A stretch of DNA of 64,000 bases from NCBI GenBank assembly GCA_963855995.1, contig OY979721.1:16781893-16845892 (forward strand). The letters run 5' to 3'. The notes beneath the pieces are model-generated. The model saw nothing but the letters and a program-made list of their open reading frames with translations, was not told the origin of the DNA and did no database searches. Of the stretch, positions 1 through 10,000 are shown in pieces; positions within the stretch are counted from its first letter, which is position 1, and every line of letters starts with the position of its first letter. The position numbers were made by a program, and so were the translations under genes. The DNA is from Muricea muricata. Lineage: Eukaryota > Cnidaria > Anthozoa > Malacalcyonacea > Plexauridae.

Positions 1-402
1 AGTGGTGTAGGGTGAGTGCACACATGATTATATCATAGTCATCTTAGTAACATTTCTGTTTGATATTTACATTCCAAAATCAGGTTAAGCTATTTATTTG
101 TGTCTAATTCACAGGTTATTATCAAAAAAGAAACCAAAAAATGTAACATATGGAATAGGTATAGTTTGAGTTTAAACTTTATGATATCAAACCCTTTAGA
201 AAAACATGCTCTGAACTTGCATCATTTCTATGTTGCTACTCTTCTGCAAGATGCAAAGTCTTGATTCACTCGGCTGTGTCCTTGACAGAACTGATCTTTA
301 CAGATAGATTAAGCTGCTTGCTATGTGATGCTGAAGTGACAGCTACATAAACTGTAGTAGATGGACAAGTAAAGTGTCTGACTGCTCTGATCTTTGTTTC
401 AG
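1..402. other. Upstream intronic sequence of the APEX1 gene
   Basis: No exon can be read with confidence here. The first recognised APEX1 exon starts at 403 in phase 1, so an earlier exon ending with one codon base must lie upstream. A possible donor lies in the first ten bases of the window, but too little sequence is present to prove it. The rest looks like ordinary AT-rich intron ending in a pyrimidine-rich acceptor at 391-402. Confidence 0.5.
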
Positions 403-2329
403 GAGTTTCACAACATGACAAAGAGGGACGAGTTATAACAGCAGAATATGAAAAGTTTTTTTTGGTTGCAGCATGTAAGATCGCTCTATTAGTTGCCCCT
501 CTAGATGGCTTCGTACTGACATCTTGACTTCACGCTTAATATTACACTCTTCTTGTTGATATGAGTTCACTGAGGCCACAGTTTAATAGACTGTTTTTCG
601 TCTTCTATAGATGTTCCAAATTCAGGGCAAGGGCTAAAGAGGTAAATGGTATATCAAATGCTTTTTATCAACTTATTTCAAGCTATAAACCCCCCAATAA
701 TTTTTCTTGTTTGTGTACCTGTGAATATATTGTGTACACTTTAATGCAATGCAAGTTTGGTTATTTGCTGATTTTGTCCTCATGAGCAAAAGAAATATAT
801 AAAATGAATGTCATGTAAAAAACCATTGTTCGTTTCAGTTATTGACACCTTTATTTTTAGTCTCCTTGACCTCCTTGTATTAAAAGTTCCTAATACCTTT
901 TTTGTGCTACTTAGACTTGACTACCGCAAAGAATGGGATAAAGATTTTCAAAATTATCTCAAGAACCTGGACAAAATAAAACCAGTAATTCTCTGCGGGG
1001 ATCTTAATGTTGCCCATAAAGAGATAGGTGAGGATGACTTCGAAAAACAAAATGGTCTTTTGAATCATGACGCAAGTATATTTATACTTATTAAGCTTTG
1101 TGGAAACACCACGTAAATTTATTATTGCAGAGCTTTCGATCCGTAAGCTCGGATCTTGATCAGTGCTATAATAATATAAAGCTTAATAAGTATATTGTAT
1201 TCACCATGCAAACGTACAAGAAACTTAAGCATATTTATGTTTTTTCAGACTTAACGAACCCCAAAACCAACACAAAAACTGCGGGTTTTACCAAAGAAGA
1301 GAGAAATAACTTCACCGAGTTGTTGGATACAGGTTTCGTTGATTCTTATCGGTTTTTTCATCCAGAAAAAAAGAACCAATATACATTTTGGTCGTACAGA
1401 AGGAACTCGCGGGCGGAGAACGTAGGATGGTACGTGTTAATAAATGAATATGCTTATGGCAACAAGAACGTTACCCTCTTGTCATTTAGAATTTTCTTTA
1501 TAGAGGGTGGTAAGGGGGGGGGGGGGAGGCTTGGATCACGTTTCATGAGAGGAAAAACAGCTATTTCACATTTCACAGATAAAAAATTAGTAATTTCACG
1601 AAATTTAATGAACTCGTTTTTAACTTTGTAAATTCAATGCCTTTCTTAAGCAGTCAACCTATTTTTACGTTCTAGAAAGTAAAAAGCACCATTGAAAGCT
1701 TAATGCGGACGAATTTTTGTAAAAACAGCCAATATATGTAGAAAAAAATGAAGAAAATAAATGCATTTAGTAAAATTGTTGTAACCAATGCATTGTACTT
1801 TGTTCTTCAGCACTTATTCCCACTCGTCTAGCCGACAATCACGGCTCAGGCATAGGCCTGTAAATCACATTTCACGACACAAAAATTCATCATATCTCAT
1901 TTCACAACAACAAATATTGGCAATTCTTGGGTTTCACTGGAACCTTTTTCAGTAATTCTGAGTGGGGGTCAAACCAAAATGTATTGATGATTGTACTGCA
2001 CTGGAGCAAGCAAATCTCACGAAATTGCACACATTTGCTGCCAAGCACAAGGTCAACACATACAGTGAAATTTTTTTCAGTCTGATGACAGTGTATCGAT
2101 TTAAAGTTGACCCCCAGTGAAATTTATGACGTCACGTGAAACCCAAGAATTCACGGCTCACGAAAAACCCTTTACCACCCTCTTTATAGTGACTGTCTTC
2201 ATTTCTTTCAGGCGCTTGGATTATTTCCTCGTGTCGACAAGATTGATGTCTGAAGTTTCTCTGAGTTTCATACGCGACAATGTTATGGGTAGTGACCATG
2301 CCCCGGTGGTTCTTCTCCTCTCAGTATGA
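403..2329 (+). CDS. APEX1: AP endonuclease 1 (APEX1/exonuclease III family), 3' part
   Basis: Base-excision-repair endonuclease that cuts DNA 5' of abasic sites in the nucleus. Five exons join in frame: 403-474, 611-641, 915-1027, 1249-1429 and 2212-2329, giving about 170 C-terminal residues; the N-terminal half lies before the window. Diagnostic pieces in order are [27 protein letters not shown], the catalytic GDLNVAH loop (Asp and Asn of the active site), [29 protein letters not shown], and the terminal GSDHAPV with the catalytic His. Every junction is GT-AG and phase-consistent; the TGG codon of NVGW is split by the last intron. Length and spacing match the C-terminal half of human APEX1. 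Two introns carry repeats: 1028-1248 holds a Penelope-like remnant, 1430-2211 a hAT-like short element. Gene identity is secure; the upstream exons are not visible. Confidence 0.96.
1087..1228 (-). repeat. Penelope-like remnant with a decayed hammerhead-like core
   Basis: Lies in the APEX1 intron 1028-1248. On the minus strand, bases 1163-1134 read CTGATCA, a stem with GATCCG pairing to CGGATC around a short loop, then GAAA: the layout of a hammerhead ribozyme core, but with the sixth base of the first box changed from G, so it is not expected to be active. The flank GTATATTGTATTCACCATGC and what follows recur at 31220-31262, where the core-bearing piece is in the opposite orientation. The segment is framed by an inverted ATACTTATTAAGCTT. 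Confidence 0.6.
1504..2181. mobile_element. hAT-like non-autonomous element (678 bp) in the last APEX1 intron
   Basis: Terminal inverted repeats are AGGGTGGTAAGGG on the left and CCCTTTACCACCCT on the right. They are flanked by an exact 8-bp duplication, CTTTATAG, at 1496-1503 and 2182-2189. The duplication fits the nTnnnnAn pattern known for hAT targets. No transposase frame is visible inside, and a poly-G tract follows the left end. The element lies wholly within intron 1430-2211 and leaves the splice sites intact. Confidence 0.8.
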
Positions 2330-4039
2330 GCACGACACTGTCACTTGTTTCTGTTGTTTCGCAAAACCCTTCGGGGGAGCTCTCTTGCTTTTGCAATGTT
2401 GTGTTTTGGTATTAACTGGCTGTTAATCATTATTTTGACACCCTCATTAAAGAACTGGTCTTGTTGCAACATTGCTTCAGGATCAAGCAGTAGCACAAAC
2501 ACTGAGTGTCCCAAACAAAACTGACTCTGTAAAAAATGTGTCATTGTTCTTGAACACTCGTGGTAAGACTCCTAGGAATTTCATGAGATCTTGTGCCTTA
2601 TGGCATCACAACAGGATTGACTCTATAAAACTTATTGTTTATTTGTTAAATTTCAATGAAATTTTTATGTACACTTTAGGTAAGAAGTGTATAAATACAA
2701 CTCCAGATGGATATAACCATGAAGCATGTTTGCTAATGTTGCTTTAACATTTACCCCTGTTGTGACGTCATGGATTTTTTGAATATCGAAGATAGCGGAT
2801 AACTAATGTCTCTTTGTCCGTTTTTCGATATTTCAGAAACTAAGCGTCTTATCAAAATCGGATGTTATAGTCAGTACAAACGTTCTTATTGATAAGCAAA
2901 AATAAAAAAATATTTTGTCATTTCCCTTTAAGGCCAGTAGTTGTTTTAAACTGCAGAATGAGAGGTTTATGCTCTTGTAGGATTAGTACAGTACTCAGAC
3001 ATTTAAGTTACGAATCTATTTGTCAAAATGCCTGAAGATATTTTGCCTTTGTTTTAGTTGTAGTAGCCGGCAATCCTATTGCCAGGAAACATTGATATTT
3101 AAAGTGTTTAAGACACGTGACATTGTAATTGTATCAAATTATACTGTAATATATTAATTAGGTAGCTGCTATTAGAGAAGTCAATAAAAGGGGCCGTTAC
3201 GGCACGTTTTTCATTCCGCGTTGAGTTTCCTTTTATGTGGGAGGCGAGACGTGATACTTGGACGTGATATTCACCAGGACGTAACCAAAGCCGGGACAAT
3301 ACTAACATATTGCAAAATATCAATTTATTAAAATATATAAATTCGCACCCTATAAGGTGAATAACAAATATTGCGATGGTGCACGAGGCAAATGATCATT
3401 GTCTTGGCTGAAAGAACACTAACAGTGGCTAGGAGTAAATGCACAGATGTTCATGCAAATTTCACAAACAAAATAATGCTACCGGTGTCCGTTCACCTGC
3501 TAAACCCTGCGAATAACGCAGTATATTTTTATATAGTAATGGAGTAATAAGTATTGTTTTTTAGATTTTTGACCTGTGTTTACGAATAATGTAAATGGAA
3601 TAATACGATACGATACGTATGCAAAAGCGTGGGTTCGATTTGTGCTAAACGACCTAAACTGTTCGAGGCTTGAATTTCGACACATTTAGCCAATATCGCT
3701 TGGTCCTTCACCAGTGGTTTTGTAAGTATGGTCGCCTAACAATAAAAATATATGAATGACGCAATTCATCTTTGTAAAGAAAAACAATCGCCGTAGGTTT
3801 TTAATTTTGGACTGATGACATACAATCATCAGAAAAATTAAATGATCAATCAGTTGTTGCTGGTTAGGGGTTGCACGTGTTTTTTAATATTACCGGAAAC
3901 CATCATGAGGTACCATCACAAGACCCAGTCTTTCATAGCGGAATTTCGCGCGGGTGGAGATCTTGAGTGTTCCAGATAAACTCGCTCTTGTAGCGAAGAG
4001 ACATGTCTTGAACTACAATATTTTTATCAATATTTAAGG
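2330..4039. other. Spacer between APEX1 and the CNKSR gene
   Basis: Presumed APEX1 3' UTR, intergenic DNA and the CNKSR 5' region. An AATAAA lies near 2901 and another near 3181. The frames present are short, uncharged in pattern and match nothing recognised. No RNA gene or terminal-repeat element was seen. Confidence 0.6.
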
Positions 4040-7000
4040 ATGACTTCGTTAAATATCGAAAGCTGGAGTCCCAGTGATGTCGCTCAGTGGATAAAAGGTA
4101 CGGAGGTGCTAAATTTCGTAGCGAAATATTTATTTCTTGTATCAAAACAAACCATATTTAAGACTGCGGTCAGGCACTCGTGTTGTCACGGAAATCTCTA
4201 AGACATATTTCGCTGTAGAAATACTTCTGTTTTGTAACCGGGCTTATGATTCTTTGCTCTGTTTAAATCCTTAAATCACGGCTTATATTAAAATTGATTT
4301 GTTTTTTTTGTTATTTAATTTGTGGTGTAGACAACATGCTATGGAATTCGGGTAATTTATAATAAAGTTTGATTACAACACTCGGAAGTTTAAAAGTCGC
4401 GAACTTATATTGAAGCCGCTTTACTGCAGAAATAGTGATATTCGTTTCAACTTGCCTTGAATGGGTAAACACAGCGTTTGATGTATATATGAAAGGTTTA
4501 TTTATGTATATTTGTCTAGTTAAATTGCAAGGTTTTTAATTTAAAACTGCCGAATATTTTTAGCGCGTAATCGAATTTATATGATGCTTCAAACATGCCC
4601 CACATGTTCTTAAAATCCTTCTAGAACGAGCCTCAAGAATTCCACAGAATTTAGCCTTTGAATTCAGCGCAATGAATTATTTTATAAGCTAGCTTTATTT
4701 TTATTGACATAATTTTATAATTTCAGCTGTTGTAAAATTATTAACCTTTACAGTGCTATTCTTTGTTCTTAGTACATAATGGACATAAAGAGCTTCCAGC
4801 CTAATAGCTTAATAAATCTATTGAAACTTGAGTCGCACAGCTCTTGTTTAAGTTGTACAATGCGAAAGTAACTGTATTAAATGTATATCTATTGAAGGGC
4901 ACAGCTTCTTTTAATTTTCCTGTTTGCATAAAAAAGACAGCGGCAAGAAGATGTTTAGTTAATTGTATGAGCAATATTGGCCAAGCACCGCCCAACCGGC
5001 TAACATCAGAATAATATATTTGCTTCTCGTAACGTCATCAACAAATTAAAATATATATGTATATGTAATATAATAAAAAAATATTTAAGCTCAAAATGCT
5101 TTTATTTCACACAAAAGCTTCTCTCATTTAAATAATGCATTTCTTGTTGACAAGAAGATCAGTTTATCATAAGTTATAGCCTTGCACTGCTGCACTGCTT
5201 TTAGTAACGTTATAGAGAATTTTAACGTTAATGCACTAAAATGTTAAATAACAGCAAAAATTTTGGCTGGAAAACTTTCAATTATAAACTTAATCTTGAA
5301 CTTAACACACACTTTTTGAGAAGAAATATAAAACTAAAATGTAATTAAATTAGTATTCACTTGAATATTTTTTAACTAATCAAATACTATAATAATCAAT
5401 TTGTCATCTGAAAGCATTTGAGTCAGAATTTGTTCCATGCTGATCTTCTACAAACTGCTCTGTGTACCAATGGTTTAATTTGTATAATTAACTCCATAGT
5501 TTACATTCCTATTGCTGCACTTTGAAACATTTGAAATATTACATTTCTAATTACTCCAGCAATTGATTAAACATGGAATGTTGGCTCATTGTAGGGCTTG
5601 GACCTCAATTTGAATCTTCTTCTGAAAATTTTCTTGATGAAGAAATTACTGGCAAAGCATTATTGACAATCAATGCAGAATATTTGAATGAATTATCTGT
5701 AAGTTGCAGCTATGTTATGGCACTGGAAGTATTTATTAAATATTCAGGAAAATCACATGTTCTTATTAAATCCTGGTCTTCACTATCGTCATAACTTTTC
5801 CTCAGAGGTTTGCAAAGACAAAGCAGAAATAATTTTCTTTTGAGTTTGCTTTTGTTCTACCCATCTTATGCATGTAGTCTTACGTTTGTGCTTATGTCCA
5901 TGATTATGTCGTGCACTTTATTGTCTTTTTTTGTTTTGTCTTTTGTTTCAGCTTGTGCTTTTTCAAAACAAGGGTTGTTAGTAACCAAAAACCCACTGAA
6001 CATTGTAGTATTTCCATCTTCTACACATCCATTTTTTTTTTCAAAACTTCAGAAACAGATACTAAAATGAATCTAAATAAGTTTTCTGAAGAGATATTTT
6101 AAGCTTTTGGAGAAGATGCTAAGAATTTCTTTTAAAAAGTTTAACCCTGGGTTAAACTAATTGTAGTAATATTATAATTTGGAAAATATATATAGTTATA
6201 ACATGGGTATTTGTGGTCACTTTTTGCTTTTTGATTGTGTTGAAGCATTAGTTTATCCTACAAGACAATAAATTACTTGAAAATGAGGACTTAGTATTTT
6301 TTGCATTTAACTATTATCCAGATTGAAGATGTGAATGATCAAAATATTATTCTAGAGGCTGTACATTGTCTTATTGAAGTGGTAAGTTAATCTCCACTAT
6401 TTAACAATCTTTTCCGGGCCACAATGACACCATTTTGTCTTGAGCTCCTGCCCCCCATAATTACATCCTTTTGCTGACAATATCCCCCCCCCAATAACAA
6501 CATCATCTGCCAAGCAACACCACCTCATCATTGCCACCACGATTAACATCTCTCTTCCGAACAATAACATCATCTTCTAGACAACGCCACCTGAAGCCCA
6601 GACCTCACCTCTAGCTCTAGTTAACAAACATAATAACGCTTTCATTGGACAAACAATAGGTTTCGTGTCTAAAAGGAGAGACAGTTCATAGTCAAGTGTT
6701 AGCTGTTAATGAACAAACAAAAGCATTGATTGAAAAACTGGAAAAAGAAAGTCATGATGCAAGTGAGGGAGACGTCACAACATGTGAAGACTCCACTAAA
6801 TTTGCTGGACATGTTTATCAGCTTGCAAAGAAATTGTTGTCTTGGCTTGTCAGGTATCCTATTAACAATTAAAAAAATAGATTGAGCTTGAATATATAGC
6901 ATCCTTATCTCAGTAATAAACTTGTAACTTGAAATCATTGATCCTTTTCAGGTCACCATTTTCTGAGATGAATGCATGCTGGCCTTTGAAAGACTCTGTT

Positions 7001-10000
7001 ACTCGAGTTGTACGAGATATGACTGATGAGGTACCATGGTTTGTGCAGATATTGATTTTAAAATGAAAGTGCTCTGTCATGCAGTTATCTAAGATTAATT
7101 TTGCTTTTGACTCTTTAGACCTTGCTTCAGAATCGTCAACATTTGCTGGAAAATGTTAGTGCTGTTTTTTATTCTCATTAACCTTCCTATATTTCTAAGG
7201 TCTACATTTCTACTTGTTTTTGATGTTTAGTTAAAGAAACTTCAAATTTCTTTTGACGTCTTTTTGAATGATGAGCAATTACATGAAGTGTTTAAACAGC
7301 CACCAATATTAGTGAATGAAGAATTTACTTTAGAAGGAGAAGGATTGGTAAGACTTTAATTTTTACTTTTACTTTAGTTGGACTTAAATAATATGGTGGA
7401 TGAGCAGATGGTGTCAATCAAACTGTTATATTTTATTAGGGAATTGGCATCAAGACATCTCAGCATATTCTCACAGTCAATTCTGTTAATGCAGAGGTAA
7501 ACATCATTGAACATCTATTTTGACTAATTTGTGAAAAAAATTTAACATGCTGTCTTTGTTTTCAGTCGCCAGCAGGGAATAATGGCAATATTAAGAATGG
7601 CGATGAAATCGTGAATGTGAATGGACAATGTGTGGTAAGTAATCATAAGGTTGTATCGCAAAAAACATACTGAAAACCATCTATTTAGAATCTAATTAAT
7701 CAATGCTATTGAGAAACTAACAAGTACTAGTAGAATCATACTACTATACTATTGCAAATGCTGTCATCAATTATCACATCATAAGAATCTCGACATTGTA
7801 ATCTAATTGTTAGTTATTTTTATAGATTGCTTGGCCACAGAAAACTGCCATCAGCCTTATGAAGTCAAAGTCTGATTCAGTTTCTCTTACACTAAAGAAA
7901 CTTCCTCCAGTCAAAGGCCCTCTAAACAAGCCCTTGGATAAACCTGGTACTCCCCTCAGTGAAATGAATGTTGTTATGGATCGCTCGAAAGTTGTCCCAG
8001 AAAGACCGCCGCGTGCTGAAATGAAGGAAGCTGGTATCAAAGAAGAGACAAGCCTGGAAATGCAGGCGATTGAAAATGAAAATGCGGCAGAAGAAAATTT
8101 CAAAGTGGAGTCTCGAATTGAAGGGATAAAAGAGGAGGATGAAGGAAAACAAGTGAAAAAAGAAAACGAGAAAAATGAAAATGTTGAAAGTGTTGATGAG
8201 AAGGTAAATAATATTATTAAGTAAATTTTGCGATCATTTTTGCCGTGATTATGTAATATTTAAAACCCGAGCAGGAGTGATTTATCAGATATAAAACACG
8301 GGGTGCAAAAATGGCTTTAAAAGCAATCCGTTTATATGCCCTACTTGTCAGTTTGTTTACGAAAGAGTTTTCACTATAGATGTAGAAGCCGAGAAATCGA
8401 GGCAAACGTTTCGTGAGAATCTACGGTGTTTTGTCACATAATAAAGACTCCTTCACGGCTATGATTCCTTTGTGTTTTGTTTATGAATTATTAATTAGCT
8501 TTTAATGTTGTCCATTGTTTTTCGTTTCCTTATTTTATACTTTTAATTTAAGGAAAGTGTAACTGTCGTCTGTCAGAAAACGGAAGAAAATGAAGAGGAG
8601 ACGTCTGCGAAGAAAGACGAAACAGAAGCGAAATGTGAATCACAAGAAGAAGAAAGTGAAAGGAAAGAATGTGATCTGAAAGAAAACGATGACACAGAGA
8701 AGGAAAAAGGGGATGAAAAGAAAGTGGAAGAAGTAGTAGAAAATGCTGATGAGAAAGAATTAAATGATAATGTAACCGAGGAAGGTCTGGTTGTTTCGGC
8801 TGCTGTTGTAGGTGAGGCAGAGAACGAAGCTGCGGTTGTTGAAGATTCTGAGAAGACGAAGGAAATGCCCAGTGAGGAAGAGAAAGATACAGTGAAAGTT
8901 GAAGTGAATGGTGATGTGAAAAGTGAAGTAAAAGACGTGGTAAAAACAGAAGAGGGCAATAAGGAAGATGAGAATGTTGTTAATGGTAAGTCACCACGTT
9001 GTCTGCACTTTAATAGTAAGGAGAGTTCAAGGTTAGATAGTCTCAGTGCTTCGCACGTTCCCGTCAGTGTTTTTACATGTATTTGTATTTCTAAGGTAGT
9101 ATGTATTGTTTAGGTGAAGCATCAGTGAAAACGCCAGAAATGTCAGAGATCATTGAAGCCAAAAAAACGGAGGAAAGTTCAGAATCAAAATCAAAGGTAA
9201 AATTCTAGTAAAAGAAAAACAACACAACTTGTCAAATTACCTGGTTTGATCCGAGAGCGTTTTCATATGAGGTATAACACATTTGTTAACCTGTAGACAG
9301 ATACAAGTGAAGTAAATGTTGAAATAAAAGTTGAAAGTCCATCCCCAAAGAAAGAAATCGCCGAAGCCAGCGTTGTTGAAAATGGACAAAACGGTGAGTA
9401 TGTAATAGTTACAAAAAACTCTCAACTTTCCATAAGATTTAATGAAGATGTGATTTGTGTTCTACTAAGCCAAGTGACAACCTTGATGAACGTGAAGTGT
9501 AAATTTCTTTCAAGCAGATTTGATTCAACTTTAAAATAACAGCTGCTTTCCCGCTAGTCAATAAAAGAATGGGCGCGAGGGTGATCATTCAGTTCTATCT
9601 CACGATGTAGGTTCAAGTGCCAAGAAAGAACCAGTGAGTCCAAGTAAGAAACCAGCGCGCCCTGCCGCTCCTAAAATGAAAATAGGATCAGTGAAGAATG
9701 TTACTGTTGGAGGCGCAAGTATGATATTTTCGATATTTACAAACATTCAACACTATCAACCTGTCTAGTTTCGTCCAAAGTAAAAACGCAATCTGACCTT
9801 GTGGTGAGAGTCGCTCAGTTGAAGGAGTTTAACATGTGAATTCTTTTCAGGTGCGAAGCAAGTCGAAGTATACGGGACATCAAAAGTCGTACGAAGAGAA
9901 AAGAAGATCGATGGTGCTCCCAATAAACGTATATCTTGTATCGAACTTGGTGAAGCTGACTGCGAGGGATGGCTTACTAAACGAAGTGATTTTATTTTTG

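Noticed and set aside
8573-8959. Minus-strand serine/phenylalanine-rich frame of 128 codons
   Set aside because: Shadow of CNKSR exon 11 for the same reason.
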